From CAIYZT01 sp052387855 (GTDB lineage Bacteria; Pseudomonadota; Alphaproteobacteria; Rhodobacterales; Rhodobacteraceae): a stretch of 64,000 nt of DNA. Positions 33,454-43,390 of the stretch are shown in pieces. The notes beneath the pieces were generated by a model that worked only from the letters and a program-made list of their open reading frames with translations, was not told where the DNA came from and searched no databases. The stretch spans positions 11,822 through 75,821 of the forward strand of contig JBQTIT010000015.1 of the NCBI GenBank assembly GCA_052387855.1, read 5' to 3'. Every line of letters begins with the position of its first letter. Positions within the stretch are counted from its first letter, which is position 1. Both the position numbers and the translations under genes were made by a program.

Positions 33454-34056
33454 TCAGAACCCGCGCTTGCGCTTTTCGCTTTCGAGCGAAAAGAAGGTGG
33501 GGCCGAACCCGTCCACGGCGGTGAGCATGTCGAGCAAGATGGTGGTTTGCTGGCCCAGATCGTCCGTGATCACCCAGCGCACCAGGCGCAGCGGCTCGGC
33601 GGTAAAGTAGAGGTCGATCCCGCCATATTCGGGATGGTCCGGGTCCTGCGCGCGCACGATGGTGGCGCCCTCCACCTCGGTATGTCCGGCCACCATGCCG
33701 GCGCTGTCCAGGTCGATCTCGCGCCCCAGAACCAGGTTCAGCGGCGTGCGCGCCAGCGGGTACTGCTCGGGCGGCTCGTTCGACTTGGCATCAAAGATCG
33801 CGACCTGGCCGGCCGACGCCAGCACCAGATTGGCATCGGGCGGCGCGTATTCAAACCGCATCCGCCCGGGCCGTTGCAGATAGAGCATCCCGGTCGAGCT
33901 TGACCCGTCGGCGTTGATCTGCACGAAACTGCTCTGGGCTGCCCCCAGCCCGTTCAGATAGGCGCTGAGCGTGGCCAGGGGGATCTTTTCGGCCTGGGCG
34001 GGCAGCGCCGCGAGGGCAAGCGTCAGCGGGGCCAGAAGGGCAAGAAGGCGTCTCAT
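33454..34056 (-). CDS. lolA: Outer-membrane lipoprotein carrier protein LolA
   Basis: LolA is the periplasmic chaperone that carries lipoproteins from LolCDE to the outer membrane. The 200-residue product has a clear signal peptide (MRRLLALLAPLTLALAALPAQA). The LolA fold features FVQINADGSSSTGMLYLQRPGRMRFEY, PLNLVLGREIDL and ITDDLGQQTTILLDM follow. I chose the ATG at 34056 with AAGGGCG upstream, because a longer in-frame start would bury the signal peptide. It clusters with ubiH and ftsK, a neighbourhood often seen in this family of bacteria. Confidence 0.92.
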   Translation of the reverse strand: MRRLLALLAPLTLALAALPAQAEKIPLATLSAYLNGLGAAQSSFVQINADGSSSTGMLYLQRPGRMRFEYAPPDANLVLASAGQVAIFDAKSNEPPEQYPLARTPLNLVLGREIDLDSAGMVAGHTEVEGATIVRAQDPDHPEYGGIDLYFTAEPLRLVRWVITDDLGQQTTILLDMLTAVDGFGPTFFSLESEKRKRGF

Positions 34057-34123
34057 GGCGCCCTTATACCGGCTTGGGACCGCCTCTGCACCCCCCGGGG
34101 CGATCACTTGGGCGCGAGGGGGA

Positions 34124-35353
34124 TCAAAGCGCGCGCCCCGTCATCAGGCGCGGCATGGTCCCGCTCAGCCCGGCGGCCTGACGGATAAAGGCACGCCGCG
34201 CGCCCGGCAGGGCACCGATCAGGCCAAGGCCCAGATCGCGCCCGGCGCGCAGCACCGGATTGTCGTTGGAAAAGAGCGCGTTGACCGCGTCCATGCCCAG
34301 GGCCAGCGCCATCGCTTCTGCCCGCCGCCAGGTCTGGTAGCGCGTCAGGACATCCGCCGCGCCGACATCTTCGCCGCGCCGGTGCGCGTCGACCAGCACC
34401 TCGGCCAGGGCCGCGACATCGCGCAGGCCCAGGTTCAGCCCCTGCCCGGCGAGCGGATGCACGCCATGCGCCGCATCCCCCACCAGCGCCAGTCGCGGGC
34501 CGGCAAAGCGCTCGGCCAGGGACAGCGACAAGGGGTAGCTGAACCGCCTGCCTTCCAGGGCGATCGGGCCCAGAAAGCTGCCGAACCGCGCGCCAAGGGC
34601 GGTCAGGAAATCGTCATCGCTCAGCGCGGCGATGGCGGCGGCAGAGCTGTCCGGCTCGCTCCAGACGACCGAGGAAAGGTGCCCGCCGGCCAGCGGCAGG
34701 ATGGCAAAGGGGCCGCCCGGGGTGAAAAGCTGGTGCGCCTGGCCCTGATGGTCGCGCGCGTGGCGGACCGCGCAGACCAGCGCGGTCTGACCGTAGCCAT
34801 GCCCCTGCCGGCGGATCCCTGCCCGCGCCGCCACGCCAGATGCGCGCCCGTCGGCGCCCACCAGCACCCGCCCCGTCACGCGCTGCCCGCTTTCCAGCGT
34901 GACCGCCGCCGCCTGCGCGCCGATCTCTTGCGCCACCGCGCCCTGCCCGCTGAGGAGCGTGATCCCGGTCTGAACCGACATCGCGCGCAGAAGGGCGGCG
35001 TAAAGATGCCGGTCCTCGACCAGATGGCCCATCGGGCCCTCTTCGATCTCGGCGTGGTCGAACTCCAGCCACAGCGGGCCGGGGCCGGGGCCGATCCGCC
35101 CGTCCGAAGCGACGATCCTGAGGATGGGCTGGGCCACGGGCTGAACAAGCCCCCAGACCCCGACCGCCTGCAACAGCCGGACCGAGGCGATGGACAGCGC
35201 ATAGGCCCGCCCGTCAAATCCCGCCTCGGCGCGGGCGGGGGGCGGGCGGGCGTCGATGATCGCAACGCGCAGCCCCGCCCCGGCGAGCGCCAGGGCCAGG
35301 GCCGGCCCGTTCAGCCCGCCGCCGATGATCAGAATGTCGCAATCGGGTGCCAT
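34124..35353 (-). CDS. UbiH/UbiF-family FAD-dependent ubiquinone-biosynthesis hydroxylase
   Basis: The 409-residue flavoprotein monooxygenase has the three family motifs: the FAD fold IIGGGLNGPALALALAGAG at the N-terminus, the DG motif VLVGADGRASGVAARAG near residue 165, and the GD motif ALVGDAAHGVHPLAGQGLNLGLRD near 275. Such enzymes hydroxylate the ubiquinone ring. Alphaproteobacteria use one or two members with differing regiospecificity (UbiH, UbiF, UbiL), and the sequence alone does not tell me which. The ATG at 35353 gives the family start MAPDCDILIIGGG; longer frames overlap the divergent amidase promoter. Confidence 0.88.
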   Translation of the reverse strand: MAPDCDILIIGGGLNGPALALALAGAGLRVAIIDARPPPARAEAGFDGRAYALSIASVRLLQAVGVWGLVQPVAQPILRIVASDGRIGPGPGPLWLEFDHAEIEEGPMGHLVEDRHLYAALLRAMSVQTGITLLSGQGAVAQEIGAQAAAVTLESGQRVTGRVLVGADGRASGVAARAGIRRQGHGYGQTALVCAVRHARDHQGQAHQLFTPGGPFAILPLAGGHLSSVVWSEPDSSAAAIAALSDDDFLTALGARFGSFLGPIALEGRRFSYPLSLSLAERFAGPRLALVGDAAHGVHPLAGQGLNLGLRDVAALAEVLVDAHRRGEDVGAADVLTRYQTWRRAEAMALALGMDAVNALFSNDNPVLRAGRDLGLGLIGALPGARRAFIRQAAGLSGTMPRLMTGRAL

Positions 35354-35435
35354 GCGGCCCAATATGGCCCTTGTCCCGGGATTGTCCATGCGCTGCCTTG
35401 CCGCTAGCCTGCCCCCGTGAGGGGGAGCGCACGCG

Positions 35436-36764
35436 ATGAAGACCTGGTCCAACATGACGGCCGCAGACCTGGGCCGGGCCATCGACGCGGGAAAGGTCCA
35501 CGCGGTGGAGCTTGCCGAGTTCTTTCTGGACAGGATCGACTCGCATGATCTGGCCGGGCGCATCTATGCCCGCACCACCCCCACCCGCGCCCGGGGCGAG
35601 GCGATGGGGGCCGCGGGCCGTGCCAAGGCGGGGCTCAGGCGCGGACCGCTCGACGGGGTGCCGCTGTCGTGGAAGGACCTGTTCGACACCGCCGGCACCG
35701 CGACCGAGGCCGGATCGGCGCTGCTGCGCGGGCGCATGCCTGCCCGGGATGCGGCGGTGCTGGAAACGGCGACGCTGGGCGGCCTGGTCTGTCTGGGCAA
35801 GACCCATATGTCGGAACTTGCCTTTTCCGGGCTTGGCCTGAACCCGGTCACGGCGACGCCGCCCTGCATCAACGATGCCCGCGCGGTGTCCGGGGGCTCG
35901 TCCTCGGGCGCGGCGGCCTCGGTGGCCTTTGGGCTGGCGCCGGCGGCGGTGGGGTCTGACACCGGCGGCTCGGTGCGCATTCCGGCGGCATGGAATGATC
36001 TGGTCGGGCTCAAGACCACCTGGGGCCGCCTGCCGCTGACCGGGGTGGTGCCGCTGTGCGAAAGCTTTGACACCGTGGGGTTCCTGGCCCGCTCGCTGGA
36101 GGATTGCGCGCTGCTGCTGGCCGCCTGCGAGGGGGCGCGGGCGATGGACCTGACGCCGCCGCCGCTGGCAGGGCTGCGGCTGGCGGTGCTGGAGACGCTG
36201 GCGCTGGACGGGCTGCGCGACGCCCCGGCGCGGGGGTTCGGCGATGCGCTTTCCCGACTGTCCCGCGCCGGGGCGCGGATCGAGCGCGTCTCCTTTCCCG
36301 GCGCGGCCGAGGCGATGGCCCTGGCCGGCCCGATCTATACCGGGCAGGCCTATGGCATCTGGTCGGAGCTGATCGAATCCGCCCCGGACAAGATGTTTGC
36401 GCGGATCCTGGAACGTTTTCGCATCGGCGCGGGCGTTTCGGCGCCCGACTACGTCGCCGGATGGCGGCGGCTGGAGGCGATCCGCAAGGAATGGGCCGGG
36501 GCGATGGCCGGATATGACGCCGTGATTCTGCCGACTTCGCCCATCCTGCCGCCCGACGCGGCGCGGCTGATGTCCGATGCGGACTATTACGCCACCGAGA
36601 ACCTCTTGGCCATGCGCAACACGCGGATCGGAAACCTGATGGATGTCCCGGTCGTGACCCTGCCGACGGCGCAGCCTTCGTGCGGGATCTCGTTCATGGG
36701 GGCCGCGCACCGCGAAGAGCGGCTTATCCGCCTGTGTCTTGCCGCCGAGCGGGCGCTGGCCTGA
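35436..36764 (+). CDS. Amidase-signature family hydrolase
   Basis: The 442-residue enzyme has the Ser-cisSer-Lys catalytic triad of amidase-signature hydrolases: Lys80 in PLSWKDLFDTAG, the cis-Ser in SGGSSSGAAASVAFG (about 155) and the nucleophile Ser179 in GSDTGGSVRIPAAW. It is shorter than GatA and lacks a GatB/C context, so it is not tRNA amidotransferase; a small-molecule amide hydrolase is more likely. GGGGGAGC precedes the start. It is divergent from the UbiH-family gene. Confidence 0.88.
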   Translation: MKTWSNMTAADLGRAIDAGKVHAVELAEFFLDRIDSHDLAGRIYARTTPTRARGEAMGAAGRAKAGLRRGPLDGVPLSWKDLFDTAGTATEAGSALLRGRMPARDAAVLETATLGGLVCLGKTHMSELAFSGLGLNPVTATPPCINDARAVSGGSSSGAAASVAFGLAPAAVGSDTGGSVRIPAAWNDLVGLKTTWGRLPLTGVVPLCESFDTVGFLARSLEDCALLLAACEGARAMDLTPPPLAGLRLAVLETLALDGLRDAPARGFGDALSRLSRAGARIERVSFPGAAEAMALAGPIYTGQAYGIWSELIESAPDKMFARILERFRIGAGVSAPDYVAGWRRLEAIRKEWAGAMAGYDAVILPTSPILPPDAARLMSDADYYATENLLAMRNTRIGNLMDVPVVTLPTAQPSCGISFMGAAHREERLIRLCLAAERALA

Positions 36765-36906
36765 ACCGGTCCGGCGCAGCCCATGCGAAAAAGCCACAAA
36801 CGCGCCGCGCATCCCCGTCTAATCCTTACCTTTTTCTGGACCTGCGTCCCTCTTTGGCGCTAAGCTTGGCGGCAACGGGGCGCGATGACCCCGAGTTGAG
36901 GCAGTC

Positions 36907-38085
36907 ATGGCAATTCCTGAGCGGTTTTCGAACCTGCCGGATTATGCGTTTCCGCGTCTGCGGAAGCTGCTGGATGCGCATGCGCCGGGGGCTGCGCCCA
37001 TCGCCATGACCATCGGCGAGCCGCGCCACCCGGCGCCGGATTTTCTGGCCGAGGTGCTGAACGCCAACCTTGACGGCTTTGGCGTCTACCCGCCCAACGA
37101 TGGCTCGCCTGCGCTCTTGGACAGCATCAGCGCCTGGCTGGGGCGCCGCTACGGGGTCAGGGTGGGCGCGGATCGGATCATGAACCTGAACGGCACGCGC
37201 GAGGGGCTCTACAACGCCTGCATCGCGCTTTGCCCCGAGCGCAAGGCGGGCGCCGCGCCGGCGGTGCTGATGCCAAACCCCTTTTACCAGGTCTATGCCG
37301 TGGCCGCGCTGACCGTGGGGGCCGAGCCGGTCTATGTGCCGGCCACCGCCGCGACGGGATTCCTGCCCGACTATGCCGGGCTGCCCCCGGCGCTGCTGGA
37401 CAGGGTCGGCGTCGCCTATATCTGCTCGCCTGCCAACCCGCAGGGCGCGGTGGCCAGCCGCGACTATCTGGCCGGACTGCTGGCGCTGGCCGAGCGGCAC
37501 GATTTCATCGTGCTGTCGGACGAGTGCTATAGCGAAATCTGGGCCGATGCCCCGCCGCCCGGCATTCTTGAGGTGGCCGCCGCGACCGGCGCCAACCCCG
37601 AGCGGGCCTTTGCCTTTCATTCGCTGTCCAAGCGCTCGAACCTGCCCGGTCTTCGGTCCGGCTTTGTGGCCGGGGGCGCGGCGGGCATCGCGCGGCTGCG
37701 CCAGCTTCGAAGCTTTTCCGGCGCGCCGGTGCCGCTGCCCTTGCAGGCTGTCAGCGCCCGGGCCTGGTCGGACGAAAGCCATGTCGAGGCATCGCGCGCG
37801 CTTTACCACCAGAAATTCGCCGACGCGGCCGAGGTCTTTGGCGCGGTTCAGGGCTTTGCCCTGCCGCAGGGCGGCTTTTACCTCTGGCTCGCGGTCGGCG
37901 ATGGCGAGGAGGCCGCGCTGCGCCTGTGGCGCGAGACCGGGGTACGGGTGCTGCCGGGGGCCTATCTGTCGCGCGATGCGGGGGGCGAGAACCCCGGCAA
38001 GGACTATATCAGGGTCGCGCTGGTGGCCCCCAGGGACGAAACGCGGCGCGGTCTGATCAGGCTGCGCGACTGCCTTTATCGGTGA
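36907..38085 (+). CDS. Class I/II PLP-dependent aminotransferase (DapC-like)
   Basis: The 392-residue protein is a fold-type I aminotransferase: NPFYQVYAVAAL, CSPANPQGAVAS, SDECYSEIWADAPPPG and the PLP-Lys motif HSLSKRSNLPGLRSGFVAG. The lack of an Arg-rich aspartate pocket and overall likeness suggest an N-succinyldiaminopimelate aminotransferase (DapC) role in lysine/peptidoglycan precursor synthesis, which would suit its place directly before ftsK. Other keto-acid substrates are possible. GAGG lies ahead of the ATG. FtsK begins nine bases after its stop. Confidence 0.85.
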   Translation: MAIPERFSNLPDYAFPRLRKLLDAHAPGAAPIAMTIGEPRHPAPDFLAEVLNANLDGFGVYPPNDGSPALLDSISAWLGRRYGVRVGADRIMNLNGTREGLYNACIALCPERKAGAAPAVLMPNPFYQVYAVAALTVGAEPVYVPATAATGFLPDYAGLPPALLDRVGVAYICSPANPQGAVASRDYLAGLLALAERHDFIVLSDECYSEIWADAPPPGILEVAAATGANPERAFAFHSLSKRSNLPGLRSGFVAGGAAGIARLRQLRSFSGAPVPLPLQAVSARAWSDESHVEASRALYHQKFADAAEVFGAVQGFALPQGGFYLWLAVGDGEEAALRLWRETGVRVLPGAYLSRDAGGENPGKDYIRVALVAPRDETRRGLIRLRDCLYR

Positions 38086-38094
38086 GGTTGATCC

Positions 38095-41094
38095 ATGGCT
38101 TCCTATCAGACGCATGAGCGCGACCCCCTGCTGGATCAGGGCACCCAGGCCATGCTGGAGCGGCGCGCCTTTGAGCTGTTCGGCGCGCTGGTCGTGGGGG
38201 TGGGCCTGTCGGTCGGGCTGATGCTGTGGACCTATTCGCCCGAGGATCCGTCCTGGATGGTGGCGACGGATCAGCCGATCAAGAACGCCTTTGGCCATTT
38301 CGGCGCCTCGCTGGCCTCGACCATGATCTTGCTTGCGGGCAAGGGGTCATGGATCGTGCCCTTGATCGTCATGACCTGGGGCATGCGCCTGGTGCTGCAC
38401 CGGGGGGCCGAGCGCGTGCTGACCCGGGCGATCTTTCTGCCACTGGCGGCGGCGGCGGCCTCGATCTACGGCGCGACCCTGGCGGCCGGGCCGGACTGGC
38501 CGCATTACTTTGGCCTTGGCGGGCTGTTCGGCGACACCTTCCTGGGCGTGCTGGTCAACCTGCTGCCGCTTGCGCCGGGTGTTGGGATCAAGGCCATGAG
38601 CCTGCTCTTCGGCCTCTTGATGCTGGCGACGGGGTTTCTGGTCGCCGGTTTCACCCGGCCCGAACTGGTGGCGCTGGGCCGCTTTCTGGGCACCGGCCTG
38701 CGGACGAGCTTTCGCGCGCTGGCCGGCGCTGCGCGGCGCGGTGCGGGGGCGGGCATGACAGGGTCCGGCCCGGGCGACGCACGACCGGCGATGGCGGCGG
38801 ATCAGCGCGACGGTCTGGTCCGCCGCGCCGCGACGCCTGCGCCCGGGGACGGGCCGGCGGACTGGGGCAGGGCGGCGCCGCTGCGCGCCGACAGCCGTTA
38901 TCCGGGCGCGCCGGCTGATGCCCTTGCGCCGGGCGCGGTGCGGGAACGCTCGGGCTTGATGTCGCTGGTTCCGTCGGTCCTGCGCCGCGCCGCCCAGCCC
39001 GAGCCCGAACTGGTCGAGCCGCAATTGGCGCAAGGTGCCGGCAGGCTGTCGGGCCTGCCCGATCAGGACCGCATCAGCTCGCGCATCGCGGATGCGGTGC
39101 GGCAGCGCGCCGCCGGGCAGGCCGGTCCGGCCCCGGCCGAGATGTCAGAGCCGCAGGACCCGATCAGCGCCGCGATCCGCCGGCGCGAGGCTGGCCTGAC
39201 GCGCCCGCTGGCCGCGCCCATGGCCGTCGCCCGCCCCGCCGCCCCCGGCGTACGGACCGAGCCCCCCGTCTCGGCCCGCCCGGCGGCCGGTCTTGCCGCC
39301 GCCGCGGCCACATCGCTTGCCCCCGGTGTCGCCAGCGCGGGCTTTGTCTCGCGCCGGGCACCAACGGCGGCCGAGGAGGATGCCGATCTGGCCATCGCCA
39401 CCGACTGGGATGCCGAGCTTGACCCCGACGAGGCCGACTTCATCCCCGGGCCCGATCTGCGCGCCCAGATCCCGACGGGCGAGCCGCGCCGACCCATCGT
39501 GCAGGCCGCCGCGCGCAAGGCCGCCGCGCCCAGCCGTCAGGCCCTGGCCGAGGCCCAGCCGCGGCTGCGCTTTGACGATCCGGCCCCGGCCTACGCGCTG
39601 CCGCCGCTGTCGCTCTTGTCCAACCCGGCCAAGATCCAGCGGCACACCCTTTCCAACGAGGCGCTGGAAGAAAACGCCCGCATGCTGGAATCGGTGCTGG
39701 ACGATTACGGCGTGCGCGGCGGGATCACCTCGGTCCGCCCCGGCCCGGTCGTCACCATGTACGAGCTGGAGCCGGCGCCGGGCCTGAAGGCCAGCCGCGT
39801 CATCGGCCTGTCCGACGACATCGCCCGCTCGATGTCGGCCCTTTCGGCGCGGGTGTCGACCGTGCCCGGCCGCACCGTGATCGGCATCGAATTGCCCAAT
39901 GCGGTGCGCGAAAAGGTCGTGCTGCGCGAGATCCTGTCGGCCCGCGACTTTGGCGACACCGCGATGCGCCTGCCGCTGGCGCTGGGCAAGGACATCGGCG
40001 GCGAGCCGATCATCGCCAACCTTGCCAAGATGCCGCACCTTCTGATCGCGGGCACCACCGGGTCGGGCAAGTCGGTGGCGATCAACACCATGATCCTGTC
40101 GCTGCTTTACAAGCTGACGCCCGAGGAATGCCGGCTGATCATGATCGACCCCAAGATGCTGGAATTGTCCGTCTATGACGGTATCCCGCATCTTCTGTCG
40201 CCCGTCGTGACCGACCCGAAAAAGGCGGTCGTCGCCCTGAAATGGGTCGTGGGCGAGATGGAAGAGCGCTATCGCAAGATGTCAAAGATGGGCGTGCGCA
40301 ACATCGACGGCTACAATGGGCGCGTGCGCGAGAGCCTGGCCCAGGGCGAGATGTTCAAGCGCACCATCCAGACCGGCTTTGACGAGGACACCGGCGAGCC
40401 GGTGTTCGAGACCGAGGAATTCCAGCCCGCCGTCCTGCCCTATATCGTGGTCGTGGTCGACGAGATGGCCGACCTGATGATGGTCGCCGGCAAGGAGATC
40501 GAGGCCTGCATCCAGCGGCTGGCGCAGATGGCGCGGGCGAGCGGGATCCATCTGATCATGGCGACGCAGCGCCCCTCGGTCGATGTGATCACCGGCACGA
40601 TCAAGGCCAACTTCCCCACCCGCATCTCGTTCCAGGTCACGTCCAAGATCGACAGCCGCACCATCCTGGGCGAGCAGGGGGCAGAGCAGCTTTTGGGGAT
40701 GGGCGACATGCTGTACATGGCCGGCGGCGGGCGGGTCAGCCGCATCCACGGGCCCTTTGTCAGCGATGAAGAGGTCGAAGAGATCGTCAGCCACCTGAAA
40801 AGCTACGGCCCCCCCGTCTATATGTCGGGCGTGGTCGACGGCCCCGAGGACGACGCGGCATCCGAGATCGACATGGTTCTGGGCCTGGGCGGTGACGCTT
40901 CGGATGATGCGCTGTACGATCAGGCGGTGGCCATCGTGGCCAAGGACCGCAAATGCTCGACTTCCTACATCCAGCGCAAGCTGGGGATCGGCTACAACAA
41001 GGCCGCCAGGCTGGTCGAGCAGATGGAGGAAGAGGGCGTCGTCACCCCCGCCAACCATGTCGGCAAGCGCGAGATCCTGGTGCCCGAAAGGTAA
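38095..41094 (+). CDS. ftsK: DNA translocase FtsK
   Basis: FtsK pumps chromosome ends through the closing septum and activates XerCD recombination. The 999-residue product has four to five N-terminal transmembrane helices (to about 205) and a long Pro/Ala-rich linker (about 210-520). The RecA-like motor has Walker A GTTGSGKSVAINTM and Walker B YIVVVVDEMADLMM, plus MATQRPSVDVITGTIKANFPTRI. A C-terminal winged-helix gamma domain, which reads KOPS sites, ends the protein (STSYIQRKLGIGYNKAARLVEQME). The gene converges on the exopolysaccharide operon across a short hairpin region. Confidence 0.97.
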   Translation: MASYQTHERDPLLDQGTQAMLERRAFELFGALVVGVGLSVGLMLWTYSPEDPSWMVATDQPIKNAFGHFGASLASTMILLAGKGSWIVPLIVMTWGMRLVLHRGAERVLTRAIFLPLAAAAASIYGATLAAGPDWPHYFGLGGLFGDTFLGVLVNLLPLAPGVGIKAMSLLFGLLMLATGFLVAGFTRPELVALGRFLGTGLRTSFRALAGAARRGAGAGMTGSGPGDARPAMAADQRDGLVRRAATPAPGDGPADWGRAAPLRADSRYPGAPADALAPGAVRERSGLMSLVPSVLRRAAQPEPELVEPQLAQGAGRLSGLPDQDRISSRIADAVRQRAAGQAGPAPAEMSEPQDPISAAIRRREAGLTRPLAAPMAVARPAAPGVRTEPPVSARPAAGLAAAAATSLAPGVASAGFVSRRAPTAAEEDADLAIATDWDAELDPDEADFIPGPDLRAQIPTGEPRRPIVQAAARKAAAPSRQALAEAQPRLRFDDPAPAYALPPLSLLSNPAKIQRHTLSNEALEENARMLESVLDDYGVRGGITSVRPGPVVTMYELEPAPGLKASRVIGLSDDIARSMSALSARVSTVPGRTVIGIELPNAVREKVVLREILSARDFGDTAMRLPLALGKDIGGEPIIANLAKMPHLLIAGTTGSGKSVAINTMILSLLYKLTPEECRLIMIDPKMLELSVYDGIPHLLSPVVTDPKKAVVALKWVVGEMEERYRKMSKMGVRNIDGYNGRVRESLAQGEMFKRTIQTGFDEDTGEPVFETEEFQPAVLPYIVVVVDEMADLMMVAGKEIEACIQRLAQMARASGIHLIMATQRPSVDVITGTIKANFPTRISFQVTSKIDSRTILGEQGAEQLLGMGDMLYMAGGGRVSRIHGPFVSDEEVEEIVSHLKSYGPPVYMSGVVDGPEDDAASEIDMVLGLGGDASDDALYDQAVAIVAKDRKCSTSYIQRKLGIGYNKAARLVEQMEEEGVVTPANHVGKREILVPER

Positions 41095-41105
41095 GGGGCA
41101 ACGGC

Positions 41106-41132
41106 CCGGGGCGGTTTCGCGTGCGGCCCCGG
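41106..41132. terminator. Short hairpin between ftsK and the exopolysaccharide operon
   Basis: CCGGGGC at 41106-41112 and GCCCCGG at 41126-41132 form a 7-bp stem with a 13-base loop in the only gap between the two convergent genes. There is no T-run, so it is at best a weak bidirectional terminator. Confidence 0.35.
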
Positions 41133-41133
41133 T

Positions 41134-43386
41134 CTACGACTTTCGCTGCTTGTATTCATAGCGATAGCCATAGCCGTAGCCATAACCATAGCCGTACCGC
41201 CCGCCGGCCTTTTTGGGGTCAAAGCCGTTCAGGACCGCGCCGGACATGCGCAGGCCGGCTGAGGCAAAGGTCTTGATGGCTGCCTCGACCTCGGCCAGGT
41301 GGGTCACGGCGTGGCGCGCGACAAAGATCGTGGCGCCAGTACTGCGCCCGACGATGACAGGGTCGGTCACCGCCAGCACGGGCGGCGTGTCAAAGATCGC
41401 CAGATCGTAGGTCTGACCGCACCAGTCCACCAGTTGGGTGAGTTCCGCCCGCATCAAAAGCTCGGACGGATTGGGCGGATAGCGACCGGTGGGCAGGAAA
41501 TCCAGGTTGTCGACCGGGCTCCTGACCACAGCCTCGGCCGGCGAGACGTCGCCGGCCAGAACCTCGGCCAGGCCGACGTGATTGCGCTCAAGCTCGAAGT
41601 GGCGGCGCAGGTTGCCGCGTCTGAGATCGGAGTCGATCAGGCAGACGCGCTGGCCCGCCTGCGCCGCCACGACGGCAAGGTTCAGCGCGAGAAAGGACTT
41701 GCCCGCCTCGGGATGCGAGGAGGAGATGCAAAGCGTCGGCGTGCGCGCGTCGATCATGCCGAAATGCAGGCTGGTCCGCAGCGAGCGCAAAGCCTCGACC
41801 GTCAGGTCCGCGCTTTGGTCCACGGCCAGGATCGGCAGCTTGCCGTGCCGCCGGCCGCCCGTGTCGGCCGGCTTGCTGTAGTTTACGGTGGCAAAGACCG
41901 GCAGGCCCAGCCGTTCAAGGTCCGCCCCGTCCTTGACGCCCCGGCGCAGCCAGTTGCGCACCAGTACGACCACGGCCCCGGCCATCACGCCCAGCATCAT
42001 CCCCAAGGCCAGGATCAGCGTCTTGCGCGGCGCGATGGGCAGCGTGCCGGCGACGGCGGCATCGACGATGCGGACGTTGCCGATCGTGCTGGCCTTGAGA
42101 ACCTCGACCTCCTGGGCGCGGGTCAGAAGCTCGGTGTAGATGCCCTGCGCAAGCTCGACCCCGCGCGTCAGGTTCAGGATTTCGCGCTGCGTCTCGGGAA
42201 GGTCACCGACCTGATCGCGCAGTTCCGCCAGACGGGCCTGAAGCCGCCCGCGTTCGTCCAGAAGCGCCCGGTAGGTCGGATGCGCCGGGTTGTAGCGCTG
42301 AGCCACCTCGTCTTCTTGCCGCTGCAACTCGGCCAGGTCCGATTCGATCCGGGTGATCTGGCCCAGGATGCTTTGGGTTTCCAGGGTCAGGTCGATCGTC
42401 ACGCGCTCTTGGCGAAAGGCATTGAGCGCGCCCTCGGCCGCGCGCAGGTTCGCCTCGGCCAGCGGAAGCTGCTCACGGATGAAGGCAAGGCTGCTTTCCG
42501 CCTCGGCCGCGCTGCGCGCGATGTTCTGGCCCAGATAGGCCTGAATGATGGCGTTCAGCGCGCGGGCGTTGCCCTGGCGGTCCACGCCGCCCAGGCGGAC
42601 CTCGAGGATGCCCGAGGAACGGCCGCGCTCGCTGACCGTCAGGCGGCCGCGAAGCGAGGCGATCGCCCGGGTCTCGTCAAGCTGCTGGATCGTGAAGCCG
42701 CGGCCGGGGGGCGCCGTGATCGCCCGGATCGTGATCGAGAACCCCAGATCGTCCAGTGCGATCCTCTGGCCGACGACGCCGTCGACCTTGGCCCCGTCGG
42801 GCAGGGTCAGGCGATAGTCCCGCTCGCCGAGCACCTCAAGCTCGATTGCCTTGTTGAGCCAATTCGGCGGCACCACGAGATCTTCGAGAAAGATGCTCTC
42901 GCCGGGGCGCACGAACTGGCTGGGAACCAGCGCGTCGACCACCGGAAAGCGGTAGCGCGCCAGCATGGTGCCGATCAGCGGCGCTGTCGTCGGCGAGATG
43001 CTCCAGTCCAGATTCTGGTCTGCCACGGCCTGGCCAAGCACCATCCGCGAGCGCAGGATCTCGATCTCGGTGACGCTGCGCGGGTCGTCCTCGACCATGG
43101 CCGACAGGCCGCTGGGCAGAGCCAGCGCGCCGGTCTTTTCCTCAAGCTGCAACAAAGCGTCCGACTGGTAGGTCGGATAGGTGTTGCCGATGAAAAAGGC
43201 CCCGGCGGCGATGCCGGCCAGGGTGGCCAGAACGATCACGCCCTTTTCGCGCCACAGCGTCAGGGCAAGCTGGCCAAGGTTGATCTCGTCCTCGTCGATC
43301 TCTGCCGGCTGCGTCATGTCGGTCCGATATCCTTTTGGGCCCTCTGCGGGAGAGGTCTGCATGTCGCGCAGGGGTCTGATTTCCAT
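41134..43386 (-). CDS. Wzc-like polysaccharide co-polymerase / BY-type tyrosine kinase
   Basis: The 750-residue inner-membrane protein controls chain length and export of a capsule or exopolysaccharide. It has an N-terminal Wzz domain with one helix near residue 50 (GVIVLATLAGIAAGAFFIG), a long periplasmic coiled-coil region and a second helix near 490 (LILALGMMLGVMAGAVVVLV). A cytoplasmic kinase domain follows with Walker A' (SSSHPEAGKSFLALNLA), CLIDSDLRRGNL and DLAIFDTPPVLAVTD. The C-terminus is a tyrosine cluster (YGYGYGYGYGYRYEY), the autophosphorylation tail. I chose the ATG at 43386, four bases after the phosphatase stop. It is the last gene of the operon. Confidence 0.93.
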   Translation of the reverse strand: MEIRPLRDMQTSPAEGPKGYRTDMTQPAEIDEDEINLGQLALTLWREKGVIVLATLAGIAAGAFFIGNTYPTYQSDALLQLEEKTGALALPSGLSAMVEDDPRSVTEIEILRSRMVLGQAVADQNLDWSISPTTAPLIGTMLARYRFPVVDALVPSQFVRPGESIFLEDLVVPPNWLNKAIELEVLGERDYRLTLPDGAKVDGVVGQRIALDDLGFSITIRAITAPPGRGFTIQQLDETRAIASLRGRLTVSERGRSSGILEVRLGGVDRQGNARALNAIIQAYLGQNIARSAAEAESSLAFIREQLPLAEANLRAAEGALNAFRQERVTIDLTLETQSILGQITRIESDLAELQRQEDEVAQRYNPAHPTYRALLDERGRLQARLAELRDQVGDLPETQREILNLTRGVELAQGIYTELLTRAQEVEVLKASTIGNVRIVDAAVAGTLPIAPRKTLILALGMMLGVMAGAVVVLVRNWLRRGVKDGADLERLGLPVFATVNYSKPADTGGRRHGKLPILAVDQSADLTVEALRSLRTSLHFGMIDARTPTLCISSSHPEAGKSFLALNLAVVAAQAGQRVCLIDSDLRRGNLRRHFELERNHVGLAEVLAGDVSPAEAVVRSPVDNLDFLPTGRYPPNPSELLMRAELTQLVDWCGQTYDLAIFDTPPVLAVTDPVIVGRSTGATIFVARHAVTHLAEVEAAIKTFASAGLRMSGAVLNGFDPKKAGGRYGYGYGYGYGYRYEYKQRKS

Positions 43387-43390
43387 GCTC

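Noticed and set aside
35436..36764. Assignment as GatA of the tRNA amidotransferase
   Set aside because: The protein is shorter than GatA and no gatB or gatC lies nearby; the triad is generic for amidase-signature hydrolases.
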